Notes: a model not told the origin generated them from the sequence alone. DNA of 64,000 nucleotides from Zygaena filipendulae (GCA_907165275.2 OU015660.1:9860501-9924500), one strand, 5' to 3'. Shown: positions 1-13,199, numbered from the stretch's first letter. Numbers and translations are program-made.

Positions 1-427
1 AAGTACATTATTTTTTATTGCTCCTAATTTACTATCATAATGTACCTAATTCGTGATAGCAATATTACTTTTATAGATACGTCATTAGGTAAGTACGAAC
101 AATTTAATACGTATTAACCTCAGACGAAATAAAAACTCAAGACGGAGCGCTGTCAACAACAAAGTGAAGCCCGTATCGTAAACATGTGAGCATTTAGTGA
201 GTGTTGCCGTGCAGTGAAAACTTATTACCCAAAATTGTTAAGTTCTAGAAAGATGAATGGATAAGTAAATAGATAAGTTAGTATTTTTTGAAGTTGTATA
301 CCTCGGTTGTATATTCGAGAATCTTAAAAATATAGGTTTCGAAATTATGATAAAACATGGAAAATAAAAATTAACGCCTATTTACACTTACATTAATTTT
401 ATGAATATTAAATTTTTTTACAAAATA

Positions 428-1166
428 ATTAAAACCGACTTCCAAAAAACACATAACTAAAAAGCTAAAAATAACAAAATACCGATTTAATCCAACAGAC
501 CAACAACGTAATACCTACTATTATTGGTTTGTGCTACCACTTTTCGATTAGGTATTGTCTGTTGGATTAAATCGGTATTTTGATATTTTAAGCTTTTTAG
601 TTTTGTGCTTTTTGTTAAAAATTTGTTAATTTCTTGCTTTTAAGTGAGACGGTTTGTAATTTATCTAAGTTACAATAGCCTGATGTTAACTACTCATCAT
701 CTTTTACAAAATATTGCTCTTCTCGATGCAGGGACGTTAATTTTTGAGGAGTTCTCCTGGTACATCACACTCAGTTCCACTTTGCCATATACGTTGTGAG
801 TTGTGACGAGCATAAATTATTTAGGAACCATTTAAAGTTAACGAATCGGAACTCGTGAAATACCTATTATTGAGTAGTCTGTGGTCTTCATAATCAGTTC
901 CACTTCTTCAAATTTTGCTTTCCGAAAGCAAATGAACGATTTACTATAAAAAATACTCAAATCGGTATAGGTGTGCTTATTATTTTTGAAGAGTTCCTTG
1001 ATTTCTCCAAGATCCCATCATCAGATCCCGATTTGGTGGCAATGGGACCTAATTGAGAGTAAACCCTTTCGAGTCCAACCGTCTTCGAGTAATCGGTGAA
1101 TCTACATAAAAAAAAACATACATACAATCGAATGCATAACCTCCTGCTTTTTGAAAGTCGGTTAAA
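428..1166. repeat. Repeat bounded by AACCGACTTCCAAAAA, nested in the 8-bp-TSD element
   Basis: Begins TTAAAACCGACTTCC and ends with the inverted GAAAGTCGGTTAAAAA. The inner part (TCTTCATAATCAGTTCCAC, then ATCCCATCATCAGATCC) recurs at 18660-19145. A common lepidopteran interspersed repeat; its class is uncertain. Confidence 0.6.
477..582. repeat. Hairpin with about 25-bp arms
   Basis: AAAATACCGATTTAATCCAA at 477 and the complementary GGATTAAATCGGTATTTT at 565-582 form a stem around a 57-bp loop, inside the repeat above. Confidence 0.7.
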
Positions 1167-2663
1167 AACTTAAAATCGAAATAGGTAAATGAACGTGTTA
1201 CATTACGTTCCAGATCACATTAACTTACCCAAAAAATGGGGACTATTGTGACGCTCACTAGTAGCAACACTTATGAAAGTTGTGGAGGTTTTGTGTTCCA
1301 AGTTGTCATAAATTAATAAAATTGATATTTTATTAAAAATGTGGTTCTATCCTGCTTTTTATTTTTCGAAGATTGGTTTTTACACCCTCTCACTACAAAA
1401 TTCGGCATTTTTTCTTTAAAAAATAGAAATTATTACAGCGTGACACTCCGCGCGTCGGAATAGCTTGACTGACAAGGTGAGGCGTAGTTTCGTTATATGT
1501 GTGTGCGTGTAACTGTGCATGTACACGCCGAGGCGTAGTTTTACGGCTTCACTTCTTTGTTCACAGCGCTCCGTCTTGAGTTTTTATTTCGTCTGAGGTA
1601 TTAACAAGTAAGTAAGAGCAAAAAAGAAAAAAACTTAGCAACCATACCAGCTAAACTTTGTTTGAATACAACCAAAAGACTAGTAAATTCATGATAGCCG
1701 TTTAGGTTTTTAGAACTTTTGTCCCTTTTATATATAAGTTTCACATACCTACCTAATGCTTCTACTACAGACACCGATGCACGTAGGTATACCTATACTA
1801 CATGTTTCTTTTTTTTTGTGAAATTTAAAAGGGATGTCCATTAGCACAGTATACATAGGTACCTGCATGGATACATTTCAGATTTTGACATTTATTATTT
1901 CTTTTCAATTTTACATATATCCAACGCACCCTAATTCCGAGCATAAGAACCGTACTTGAGCTTTAATAGTCATATTATACAACAATATCCTTTTTCTCGA
2001 CAATAACTTTGGGTATTTAATAACGCGGAAGATTTTTTAGGGTACAGGAATGTATGTAATTTCATCTTTAAGTAGAACCTACACTCTACAGCCCGCATCA
2101 GAGTGGCTTCACTTATGCACACAATCTATTTTTGTTAAGAAGCTTCGCCATTGACTCTTCAACGCCCAACCAAAGCGATTGAAGCTAAAAAAATGAAAAG
2201 ACGAGACTCCCTTAAAGCCGAAAGCGTTCACGGAAATTCAACCCCCGGAGTTAAATAGCAGGTGAAAGTATGTATGGAAGTACGGTCAGTTTTGACTTTT
2301 GAAGTGATAGAATCGTGGAATTTTATGTTGTACATGTTTTTGCATAGTTAGTAAATTTTGTGAGCTTTTAATAAAATACTTTCCAAAAAAAACGCTGGTG
2401 GGTATAGGTATATAGAATTCAAACGATTTAAATTATTATTTTTCATTCAGCATGTGAGTTACTTTTTGGGAGGATGCTTTAATGCTACCTCTCGGGTCAG
2501 CTAACAGAAGTGAATAATAAAATTCCATTAGAAGAATGATAATTTAGATTTGTGATGATTCCGTACCTACATATGTTTGCCTTTGGAACTTAAAATGAAA
2601 ATTGTTTTTATTCGTGGTGATACACTCAACAAAAATTTTAACCTACTAAGATAACAAAAATCG

Positions 2664-3246
2664 GTCAAGTACGAGTCAGACTCGCGCTCGAAGGGTTAGG
2701 TACCAACTACCATTATCTATAAAAACGTCAAAAATAATGTTTGTTGTATGAGAGCCCCCCTTAAATATTTGTTTTATTTTAATTTAATTATTTACTTTTA
2801 ATGTGAATGATATGAAATTATTCTGTAAATATTTCAAACATTTCTACCTGTTGCTATCATCAATATCAAGCAAAAACGTTCGTTGCATGGGAACCACCTA
2901 CAATATTTGTTTCATTTTGTTTTTTAGTATTTGTTATAGCGGCAACAGAAATACATCACCTGTGAAAATTTCAACTAACTATCATGGTTCATGAGATATT
3001 AGTAACACTTTTTAAAAAACATTTGTCAGAAGTCCCTACAAGACTGCAACTAATGATGATAACGTTGCAAGCATATAATTTAATTGTCTCATATACAAAA
3101 GGTTCAAAAATGTACCTATATTTCAGACACTTTGACTCGTTCCCCAGTCAAAGATACGAAACCTGGTGATAGACGGACGGAAGGACGGACAGTGAAATCT
3201 TAGTAATAGGGTCCCGTCTTACCCTTCGGTTACGGAACCCTAAAAA
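2664..3246 (+). repeat. Interspersed repeat, GGTCAAGTACGAGTCAGACT type
   Basis: Starts at a GAGTCAGACTCGCGCTCGAA block. It runs through GTTGTATGAGAGCCCCCCTT, a GACGGACGG run and ends near GGTTACGGAACCCTAAAAA. A second, diverged copy is at 19155-19560. Two small ORFs inside it are not conserved between copies. Known as a widespread lepidopteran repeat; class not assigned. Confidence 0.6.
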
Positions 3247-3349
3247 TGAGGTATGCACTTGTAGTCGAAATAAATAAATGAAAATATTTTTAAATTAAAA
3301 CTTTCAGTTTGATAACAATAATTTCTTCGCTTGAAATGTCGTCATACTT

Positions 3350-3584
3350 GGACGCAGATAAGCAATAACATGTTAACCCACAAAACGAAGTTATTGATTT
3401 AGAACGATTTATTGAGAGATAGAGAACGTTTTTTAATTATGTGTTTACCTTATTACATTGTTTAAATATGTAACTAAATATTGAATATAAAACTGTTGAA
3501 ACAAAATGGCACTATAATTTTAAAACTTTAATTTACTCAAAATTTCTCCAGTGTGGGTTAACACACTATTGCTTATCTATGTCC
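3350..3584 (-). mobile_element. MITE family E copy (235 bp, 4-bp TSD ACTT)
   Basis: GGAC-(G/A)-(C/T)AGATAAGCAATA termini in inverted orientation, flanked by ACTT at 3346-3349 and 3585-3588. Same family as 16573-16808, 41332-41565 and 42275-42515. Confidence 0.8.
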
Positions 3585-3624
3585 ACTTCGTAGTTGACTT
3601 CAGTGCCTACTTCAACTTTCGATG

Positions 3625-3834
3625 TAAGCTGTCTCCCACGGTTTCACCCACGGTAATTTCGTTGTTCCCTTAGGAATTTCGGAATAACTATGTCATTTAG
3701 GACTATGTCGTAGCTTCCTATAAATGAAGGAATTTTCAAAATCGATTCAGTATAGATTACAACGTCACAAACTCACAAAGTCACAATTCACAAACTCACA
3801 AACTTTACCTCTTTATAATATTAGTATTTAGTAT
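3625..3834 (-). mobile_element. Helitron-like copy, degraded
   Basis: Begins with the complement of the hairpin end (CACGGTTTCACCCACGG) and ends at TTTATAATATTAGTATT, the complement of the family's 5' end. Confidence 0.6.
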
Positions 3835-3902
3835 AGATAGTGAAATAAAGGTTTATTTCAGACGGAATCGATCTCATTGTCAAGTGTAGTGAGTTCGCAA
3901 TT

Positions 3903-4235
3903 GGCTATTTGACATTTTTTTTTTAGTCCGTCTTGTAGACTTGTAGATCAATAAAAAATATTGGACACCTATTTTTTCTTTTTTTACGTACCTAATCAAA
4001 AAATAACGGCAATACAAATTGAGTTGAAATTTCGCGTGACGTCACTAACCAGTGCAGTTTGTATGGCGGCTTGTAGCGGTAAGTGACGTCACGAGCCCCC
4101 ACCCTAAACTTTAACACGCTTTATCTCTGTGTATTTTCATTTATTTGAAAAATAAAAAATACGTGTCTAAAGATTTTCAAATTTTCTAACTGAGGGCCAA
4201 TTAGAATTTTTATTTTCAAATATCGTCAGAATCCC
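3903..4235 (-). mobile_element. MITE with paired TGACGTCA motifs (CRE-MITE), copy 1
   Basis: TIR-bounded, about 330 bp, with TAGTCCGTC near both ends in inverted orientation. Perfect TGACGTCA octamers lie at 4037-4044 and 4084-4091. Confidence 0.75.
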
Positions 4236-4494
4236 TATTTATTTTTTAGTATAAGTAGGTATGTACGGACTTTTGAAAATGTCTGTACCTACTGTGTAGC
4301 TACATCTGCGGAGCGCTCGCTGGCTTCAACAGTCCGAAAGTTTCGGGTCAAAACAGTTCATTCATGCGTTCAATTCTGTGTTTGTAAAACAATCAACGGT
4401 CACTCTCTATGCGAGCCGTAAATTTGTGTTCCAAGTTTCGACGCACATACCTACCTACCTAGAACAAACAACATAGCATGTAGTACCTACATTA

Positions 4495-4693
4495 TATGCG
4501 AATGTGAGTTACGTTTTCACGCTTTAACTTTACTCAACCGATAATCATGAAATTTCGTATACCTACCCGTTTCGAAGCTATACAGAAAAGTATACCTATA
4601 GGTTACGTTTCATCCAAAAAAGATATTGTTCCCGAGGGATAGAAAAGTGATTGAAAAAAAAACATTAACGCGAGCGAAGCCGCGGCAAAAGCT
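4495..4693 (+). mobile_element. Helitron-like fragment, GCGAGCGAAGCCGCGG end type
   Basis: Body ATGCGAATGTGAGTTACG, then CAACCGATAATCATGAAATT, ending CGCGAGCGAAGCCGCGG then AAAAGCTAG. Confidence 0.55.
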
Positions 4694-4741
4694 AGATATT
4701 TCATGAACCACTTTTGATGAAATATCATAAGCATTTCTATA

Positions 4742-5044
4742 TCTATACTAATATAAATAAAGAAGAATAATAAAGAGGAAAGATTTGATTTTTTGTTTGT
4801 TTGTTACGATTTAACTCAAAACTACTAGACCGGTTTTAAAAATTCTTTCACAATTAGAAAGCTTCGTTATCCCTGAGTAACATAGACTATATTATTCGGC
4901 ATTCCCGCGGGAACTCCGAAATTGTCGCGGGTGAAACCACGCGGTACAGCTATATTCTATATTCTTAAAGTAGGGTATTTTTTATCCCGAAATTCTCGCG
5001 GGAACTCCGAAATTACCGCGGGTGAAACCGCGGGGCACAGCTAG
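4742..5044 (+). mobile_element. Helitron-like copy, two 3' hairpin modules
   Basis: Starts near TCTATACTAATATAAATAAA. It has two successive CGCGGGTGAAACC modules and ends ACAGCTAG (CTRR terminus) at 5044. Confidence 0.72.
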
Positions 5045-6565
5045 TAAATAAATAAATATTCTCCTCATAATATGCGATGCGACTTATACATGCAAGACCG
5101 CTTTGTTTGAGAAAATATAAGACAAAAATTTAAGGCTTAATTTTATTTTTAAGCTTGGTTGACGAAAGACTTACAAGAAAAGAAAATTTGCTCAACTATT
5201 TTACGCATCCACCGCCCTTTACCTTTGAGCAAAAGTGTTGGCCCTTTTTTGTTAATTTCCATCATAAAACTTCGTTACCTACCTTAAACGTTCTATGAGA
5301 AAGATCTCAGAATGATTTATGACGTAAAACTGTATCATTTTAACATAATTTTCAAGGAAAATGTATTTAATAACTAAGTAGGTACACAGGTTTTTTTTAT
5401 AAATTCTTCCTTCGAAAATAATTATATTAGTAGGTACCAAAAGTTAGAGGAGTCGAAAACTGTCAGCATTTTTAAATAATGTGACAATGTGTGCATGTGC
5501 ATTATTCACTGTAACTTCAACTTTAATTACAATAGATAAGGTCAAAATTTCAATAGACAAAATCGTTCAAGTTAAAGATGGCCGACTCGATAATAGCCTG
5601 TCATGAATTAAAACTAATAAACCCTTTGACATATAGATTCAATTAATGTCACGAGGAAGTTAATTTAGTTTTAATTTAATATTTATAATTTTTTTTTTCA
5701 AATTACAATTAATATTTGTAATACGAATATGTTTAATGTATTTTTGTAATATAATTTATTTTTGTAAAATAAAAATTAACACGTTTTGAATGGCACTGGA
5801 TTGTTACCTTTTTTTACAAAACAATTATCTCGGCAGCCTTTTCTAATCTTTTCTAATCCTTTTAAAATCCATAATTTTGTATATAAGGAATGGCTTGGGT
5901 CTTATGAATAGGGTCACAAATTTCCTTGAGTAGAACATAAAATTGATTGTCAACATGAAGTTGTAAAGAAAAGACCTGTAACTATAGAAATGGAACGCAG
6001 TAAAAAGTACTTACGCAACGGTGCCTCGTAAAAATAATTAATTTAGACTAGTTAATTTAGACTAGAGAGAATAGTTAATTTAGACTAGAATAAACAAAAA
6101 AAGATCGATACAATTATTTTTTTTTTAATTCCATTAGCCAAGTTAAGAATCTTAACAAAACAAAACGACAAAGAATTTTCTTTAGGTAGGTAGTGTCGTA
6201 GGTGTTTAGAATCGAAAGAATAATTATTTTCTTTTCTTCGTCCTCATTAAATCTCATTAACAATAGTCGAAGTAGGTAATACCTGGGGCCATATAATCTT
6301 GTCGAGTTCGTATGGTGGGGGGTTGTTGGACCTCCGGCTAGCTCATTTGTTTCTTAATAAATGAAGCCATGTAGAAAAAATTATTTACATGGTCTGTAGC
6401 AAAATAATAATAATCTGGATGCATAATGTGTATCAGTGAATAGTAGACAAAATAAAATTGAAAGTAAAATTTTGAATTTTAAAGAAATACTATCATAATG
6501 GAATAAAACTACAAAAAAAAATAAAATAAAGGGTAATGATAATGAGGCAGGATATAACGAGTGGC
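5045..6565. other. No gene seen; AT-rich spacer with a small tandem repeat
   Basis: No ORF with splice support. The only structure noted is a 15-17 bp unit (GTTAATTTAGACTAGA-like) repeated about three times at 6040-6090. Confidence 0.6.
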
Positions 6566-6571
6566 CGCTTA

Positions 6572-6663
6572 TCTGTACCCTTGATAACGTGCATGCGAAA
6601 TTGCATAATGTTCGGTTAAGCTGAACAAACTCACTTTCGCATTTATAATATTAGTAAGGATTT
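6572..6663 (-). mobile_element. Helitron-like 5'-end fragment
   Basis: Ends TTTCGCATTTATAATATTAGTAAGG, the complement of the family's 5' end. The hairpin end is missing. Confidence 0.6.
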
Positions 6664-6979
6664 ATCCCACGAATGGCTTCTATGGCAAAAAAAAATTTAC
6701 AACCATTAATAAAATTTTATTAAAATATACAAAAATGTATAATTACATATTTACTTCACTAAAACAAACGTCAAATGACAAATGCTGATACAGAAACAGG
6801 CATGACCAAAATATATCAAAAGACTCTACCTTGTTAATGTGGATATGCTATGACTTATTAACTAACCAAACATTTTTCAATATTTTATCCTTGTTGAAAA
6901 AACACATTCTGTTCAATCATGTTAAAAAGAGTTTAAATCAGTATTGATACTTAATGTTTAATAATGGTAATATATTTGC

Positions 6980-7140
6980 TTTGTCCTGGACACAGAGTAC
7001 TTTTTAATAAGTCCTGGATGACTGACTGACACAGCGTACTTTTTAATAAGTCCTGAGTGACTGACTGACGGATCAACGCACAGCCTGAACCGCTAATCGT
7101 ATAGAGACCTGCAAAGTTTGCCGGGAACTCCGAAAAAATT
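6980..7140 (+). repeat. Partial tandem duplication in a Helitron-like fragment
   Basis: GTACTTTTTAATAAGTCCTG followed by GACTGACTGAC occurs twice about 50 bp apart. It is followed by GGATCAACGCACAG, as in the element at 57183-57404. Confidence 0.5.
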
Positions 7141-7284
7141 AAACTCTGAATTTTCAGTATTGAGAAATAGTGACGCCAGGTGTCATGGGTTCGATCACTC
7201 CATCAAAGTAAACATTTAGGTTTACCGGTTGAACATTGATGTTTACCCTGAGTCCAGAAGATGTATTTTTGAATCGTTCCAATA

Positions 7285-7603
7285 GGGATGCTGACGACTT
7301 TTGAAAATCAAAATTCTAATTAGTTCGTCAGTTAGAAAATTAAAAATCATTATACACGTATTTTTTTATTTTTCAAATAAATAAAAATACACAGAGTTGT
7401 AGCGCATTAAACTTTAGGGTGCGGAGCCGTGACGTTACTTACCACTACAAGCCGCCATACAAACTGCACTGGTTAGTGACGTCACGCGAAATGTCAACTC
7501 AATGTATCACCGTTATTTTTTGATCACGTAAAAAAATAAAAAATACGTGTCCAATATTTTTTATTAATCTACAAGACGGACTAAAAAAAATAGTCAAATA
7601 GCC
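7285..7603 (+). mobile_element. CRE-MITE copy 2
   Basis: GGGATGCTGAC at the left and GTCAAATAGCC at the right, with the same interior as 3903-4235. One TGACGTCA is intact; the other is TGACGTTA. Confidence 0.75.
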
Positions 7604-7920
7604 TATTACTAAATAATGACCCAGGCGATTAATATGTATCATACGTATATATTTATTTACAAAGAAAAGTGTATAATTAATATGATAATAATATATTAGT
7701 TGTCTGGCGCTCATAAATAAAATAAATAATACATAAAAGAAAGTCACCAGCACAAATTACAGTTACAAGTTACAGAATCTATATACATATATACAAATAC
7801 ATATAATACATATAAAATAAAACTTTAGAGAGGTCAATTCTGTACATTGAATATATATTCAAAATTAAATATTGGAGGATGAATGGTGATCGATACTGAT
7901 GCCAAAAATGCAATCAGTAA

Positions 7921-8300
7921 ATTTTTTGTCTGTCTGTCTGTCTGTCTGTATGTACACGCATGGGTCAAAAACTACTGAAGGGATTTTAACCAAACTTGGT
8001 ACGATTGTAGTCCATACTCCTAGGCAGCTTATAGGCTATATAACATTACGCTAAAACACATAGGAGCTGAGCAGTGACGATAAATTTGCAGCAAGTCGGA
8101 CGAAAATGCGCTTTTGAACTCTTATCCTCGCATACGTTTACTCAATCACGCAAAAACGGCTGAAAATTTCATCCAAATCGGATGAAATTTGACATGCACG
8201 TTTTCAGGGGTACAGAGAAGGACATAGGGTACTTTTATCCCGGAATTCCCGCGGGTACTCCGAAATTACCGCTGGTGAAACCGCGGTAATTAAACTAGTA
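7921..8300 (+). mobile_element. Helitron-like copy with (GTCT)n head
   Basis: A GTCTGTCTGTCTGTCTG run, then GGGTCAAAAACTACTGAAGG, a CCCGCGGG module, and GTGAAACCGCGG close to the right end. Confidence 0.65.
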
Positions 8301-9720
8301 GTATAATATATTTGGTGCGGCAAAAAAGAAATGGGATTCAGCGAATCCACTGATTTTCAGACCCCAACCTCTAGTCCTCATAGCTATGCTTAGTTTGGTA
8401 CCAAGTGCCAAAGTGTAATCCAAACATTAATATTTATATTAAAAAATTATAATAAAAAAACATCAACGAATCTCAATTTTGTAAGATAGGCAAAAAGAGA
8501 AAGCCGAGTTTTTATAATAATAAATCGATGTGAGTGAAAACATCACATTCAAATAAATGAACTTTTAGAAAGATTGAATTTTATCTATATTTTGATTCAA
8601 TCGCGTTTTGTTGTTTTAAGCATATGAACATAATTAAAGTCGATCTATTGATTTTAGGGTAACATGAATGGCAAAAGGGTATACTTACTTTACTACTTTA
8701 TATTTCCGAAACATTCAAATATTTCATGGGAATGGTTCTGTAGGTAATTACAAAGTTACCTATGGTGATATTGTGATATTGGTGAGATTCAAATGAAAGA
8801 TAAAATATATGATGTGATTTGTTGCGCATTTGCGCCTCTGCTAATGTTTTTCTTTCTTTATTAGGTAGTATTCTAGGATATACACATTACACAATGCACA
8901 TAGCTTAATTTTTATTTTTATTTGATTAATTTAATTTATTTTATTTTGTTATTATTTTATTAGAATTTTATGGGTTATTTTTCCTGAAATAAATGAATTA
9001 TTATTATTATAATGTGCTCATAGTTCGTCGTATAGTCAGAATCGAGTGATTTTTTTTTGTTTTTTTTTTTTTCAGTGAACATGTATAACAACGGTAAATC
9101 TGCAATTTCAAAAGGAGAGCACATAACAGATTTTACTTGAACTTTGGCGTTACCTACGTTGGATTTAGAGTAGGTATTATGATATAATTATCTAGTCCTT
9201 TGATTCTTGTGGATTATTCTATTGATTATGACTGCATTATTGGAGTTTTAATATAACACATTTGTATATTATGGATAAATAAGATTTAATTTTAATTTGA
9301 AATTTTACTACATTCATGTATAACTATTAAAATTAGTGCAATTTTGTTTTGCCTAGCTCATGATTCGCATGAACCACTGACTTCTTTCTTTTAATATCAT
9401 CTGAAATACATGATATAATAGTGCGACTCTATTATTTGTTTCCGTATCACATTACTGTTCCACGGTTATCTCATGGGACTATATGTCATATTCTGTATCT
9501 ATCTACTTATTTTGAAATTGATATATCTTTTAGGTGAAGCAAGTGCTTAAAATTAAATGGAACCAAGCATGCCACACTTTTATTCGTAGTAAAAAAAAAC
9601 AAATGACGTTTTAATAGACTAATCAATTATCAATCGTAAAACTGACGTCTTTAAGATTACAATCTAAAAATGATAGCAAAAAAGTGACGTGCCTGATTGG
9701 TAAGCTGGTTCAACGGTACT
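8301..9720. other. No gene seen; contains a LINE-like 3' tail
   Basis: AT-rich. A stretch at 8905-9010 ending CCTGAAATAAATGAATTATT with a TTA repeat resembles the 3' end of a lepidopteran LINE on the plus strand. Nothing else was recognised. Confidence 0.45.
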
Positions 9721-10221
9721 TTTTATAAATCCCAAATGTTAACCCAGCAGAGTAATTGAAGATTTCCCGTGAAGATCCTGGAATAAAGCGAAACCCTGGG
9801 CCTCCGCAGAAGACAAAGTAAGATATGAGAGCACATCCAGTCTGAATACCTAATTAATAAACCTACCAATTTATAAAACGTACCTAAGACCTCTTTCAAT
9901 ATGCATACAGATGTGTACATCTAAAATGATCTAGTATTATTTATTTTTGGTCTTAAGTCAGTTTGATATACACAGTGGTCAGTGTAAGATTAAGCGCTGT
10001 GGGTTTTTTTAAAACGAGGGCCCCGAAAATTAAATACACGTTTAAAAAAATCCTAAAAAAAAAAAATTAAACTGGGCGCACATCAGTAGATGCGCTGGCG
10101 AGTGGTCCTAATGGACATTCAACACCTCAAACTTAAAAGTCAAATCTGCGTTTTGGATAATGTTTTCTCTATGTGTGCGTTTTCTCTTCAATAAATCCAT
10201 GGTTTAACCTTACACTCTGTA

Positions 10222-10405
10222 TAATATTTCTCTGTCTGTCTGTCAGTCTGTCTGCTCGCAATAAAATACCAAAAACTACTGAACGTATTTTCATGTGGTT
10301 TCCACCAATGGACAGAGTGATTCAAGGGGAATGTTTATACGTGGGTATAGTTTATGCTGGAATTTCCGCAGTAACTCCGAAATGTCACGGGTGGGGAAAA
10401 GCCAG
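10222..10405 (+). mobile_element. Helitron-like copy
   Basis: A CTGTCTGTCTGTCAGTCTG head, AAAACTACTGAACG, and a degraded GTCACGGGTG hairpin end. The ORF across it is incidental. Confidence 0.6.
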
Positions 10406-10408
10406 TAA

Positions 10409-11098
10409 ACACTTAAAGTTGGTATAGAATACTAAATTATTGTATTGTAGGTTAAAATAAATTAACATCAGGAAGAAAGTGGAAAATTAATTACTGAAGA
10501 CGTATTTTTTGTTGCTGTATTTGCACTTTAAGTTTACATAGGTTTTTGTTGCTGTTTAGATTGGATAAACTTTGCAGCCTTCAGTTTGTGGCTTTGTGTT
10601 AATGAATCTAATACAGCTTCCGAAGACGATAGACTAAGACGTTGCAGTTTTTCACAACAAGCTTATAAAACAACTAAGAAAAAATTAGTTAATTACTTAG
10701 GTACCTATAGTTCAACACACTGGTTTTCTTGAGAATTTTTACACCCAACCGTGAATCCTCTAAAGTAAATATAACATTTAATACGTTTATACGAGAGATA
10801 TATGAGTATAATATTTAAAAATGTTAATATAATTAATAAGTGTTTGTTCTAATGAAGTTCCAAAACGCGGCTTGTCGAATGAGTTAACTTGCAGAAATCG
10901 TCACGGTCGTCGTTATGTGGGATATTTGTTTGCATGAGTGTTGTGTGCAATAATGTCATTACATTACGCCAATGTGACTTTTTGTGATTGTCTTAATTCA
11001 TGCTTGAGTCACAATATATGATTATTACAGTTTTGTAATGAAGGTTCAAGGAATGAAAAATTTTATTTTAATGCAATTATTTTATAAATACATCAAAA
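10409..11098. other. No feature recognised
   Basis: AT-rich spacer without a supported ORF, RNA or repeat boundary. Confidence 0.5.
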
Positions 11099-12865
11099 TA
11101 TCTGGGGGCACGGCAGTGCCCCCGCCAAGTCGAGCAACAAAAGCGGCACGGCCGTACTACCCTTTTCTCGAAGCAATTCAGACCATTTTCGACCCCCTAT
11201 AACTTCGTTGTGGATAAAACTAGAAGCCTGAATTTTTAGTAAACAAGCAGGTATTGTATAAAGACGGTATAATTTAAATTTCATTCGATTTGAACCAGTA
11301 GTTTAAGAATTATAACTAGTCAAAGTTTCTTAATTTTGTAGGTCACTCACTCACTCACTGACCGATCATCAAAACTCTAAGGCACTTCTAGCAGACATAG
11401 AAGTTTGAAATTTAGAATACAATTAGTGTTTATTGTATAAATCAAGGAAAAATTAAAATATTTTGCAATTTCGGTCCAGTTTTCTAGATACACCAACTGC
11501 ATAAATAACTTTGTAATCCCATATAAATGTATGGAATTACAAAGTTATATATGCAGTTATATGTACCAACTGCACAAATAACTTTGTAATCCCATATAAA
11601 TATATGAGACTAGCTGTTCCCCGCGGTTTCACCCGCGTTAATTTCGGAGATCCCGCGGGAATTCAGAGATGAAAAGTAGTTAGTACCCTATATCCCTAGG
11701 TTTTCTTTACCCCTGACAACGTGCATGCAAAATTTCATGAGATTTCACCAGCGTTAATTTCGGAGATCCTTCGGGAATTCCTAGATAAAATTACCCTAAT
11801 CTGAATGCTCCAACGATTTTCATGAAATTTTGTATACAGGGGATTTCGGGGGCCGTAAATCGATCTAGCTAGGATTCATTTCTGGAATTCCCGCGCGAAC
11901 TCTGATATCAACGCGGGTGAATTAATTATTGCATACTACACGTTGTCAAGGGTACAGGAAAGGTCATAGGGTAGTACTTTTATCTCAGAATACCCGCGGG
12001 ATCTCCGAAATTAACGTGAGTTAAACCGCGGGGAACAGCTATTTAAGCCAAGCGAAGCTCGGTTGCCCAGATATTAATAAATAATAATAATAAGTGTAGC
12101 TAGTTACCTACCTAGATATAAAGTGTAGATACATAGTTACCTAGACATAATTATGTTCAAAGGTACAATGGTCAACGGAATGAAAAAGCAAGAATGGGGC
12201 ATGTGTTTATATTATAAAGTTGTACCAAAATCTTTCAAGTTATTAAAGTAGACTAAATTGCTCAAAGGAGGAAGACCATTTACAAAAAGAAATGAGATCC
12301 CATCAAAAACAAACTTGTAAAAAAGTTCCAAGTCTCGCAACTCAGTTCTTCTACAGTAAAAAGTTGTGAGATCAATGTAATACCAAGTCGGTTAATTTAT
12401 TCAGTGCCTACTTAAGGGTCCTTCTGTCTAAAGTTATCATGTTATAAGCTAATCTAATAACATTTTATAGTGACCATATCAAATTTAAAAATCTTTTATG
12501 TTTTAAATAGATTGATTGGCTTGGCGATCACGTGAAAACACAATGTATCTCACCAGTAATACATATTATAATTAAATTAGATAGTTTAGAACCATAATAT
12601 GTATTACATGTGAGATATATTGTGTTTTCACGTGATCGCCAAGCCAATCAATCTATTTAAAACATAAAAGATTTTTAAATTTGATATGGTCACTATAAAA
12701 TGTTATTAGATTAGCTTATAACATGATAACTTTAGACAGAAGGACCCTTAAGTAGGCACTGAATAAATTAACCGACTTGGTATTACATTGATCTCACAAC
12801 TTTTTACTGTAGAAGAACTGAGTTGCGAGACTTGGAACTTTTTTACAAGTTTGTTTTTGATGGGT
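11099..12865 (+). repeat. 1.77-kb composite repeat, copy 1
   Basis: Direct repeat of 31338-33108. In order: a GGGGGCACGGCAGTGCCCCC hairpin, a minus-oriented repeat body, inverted Helitron-like ends (11611-12039), then a long palindrome (12298-12864). Both copies begin TATCTGGGGGCAC and end TTTTTGATGGGT. The minus-strand ORF near its left end exists in both copies but has no recognisable domain. Confidence 0.9.
12298..12864. repeat. Long near-perfect palindrome (copy 1)
   Basis: About 270-bp arms starting CCCATCAAAAACAAACTTG and ending with the complement at 12864, around a roughly 25-bp spacer. Mismatches between arms cluster only next to the loop. A fold-back element with no ORF. Confidence 0.92.
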
Positions 12866-13199
12866 ATAGTTTACAATACCAATTTATTATCAGAGATTTC
12901 AAAGTGGGATTTTATTTATGTAATATAAAAAAAAAATCACACAAGTTTAATGTTATTTGAAGAAACAGGTTTAGAAACTTCGTTCCTGACGGGGGTTCCC
13001 CGACCGCACGCGTTTTGTATTTACTCATTACTTAACAGATACATAGTTAAGTTCACCTTTTGTGATATCTCACTTTGGACTTCTCATTTGGACTTTAAGC
13101 TTGGCACAAAAATAAAGTTGTGATAATCTCCGTGATAGTTCAAAAATGTAAAACCGGAATGTTAGTCACTTATTAAAATTTATAAAATAATAAATAATA
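12866..13199. other. No feature recognised
   Basis: Non-coding spacer between the 1.77-kb repeat and a MITE. Confidence 0.5.

Larger units (their letters stand above)
119..1597. mobile_element. 1479-bp terminal-inverted-repeat element, 8-bp target duplication
   Basis: Terminal inverted repeats of about 57 bp start CTCAGACGAAATAAAAACTC at 119 and end in its complement at 1597. The outer 35 bp match exactly. Direct repeats GTATTAAC at 111-118 and 1598-1605 are an 8-bp target-site duplication, as made by hAT, P or Merlin transposases. There is no transposase ORF, so it is non-autonomous. Other repeat material lies inside it. Confidence 0.82.

Noticed and set aside
6955..7140. CRISPR-like repeat pair
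   Set aside because: Only two imperfect units, in a transposon fragment of a eukaryotic genome.
10173..10427. 84-codon ORF
   Set aside because: It is mostly translated Helitron-like sequence (GTCTGTCTG run and hairpin end).
11093..11284. Repeated minus-strand ORF (also near 31320-31523)
   Set aside because: It is duplicated only because the 1.77-kb repeat is duplicated, and it reads through a hairpin and has no domain.
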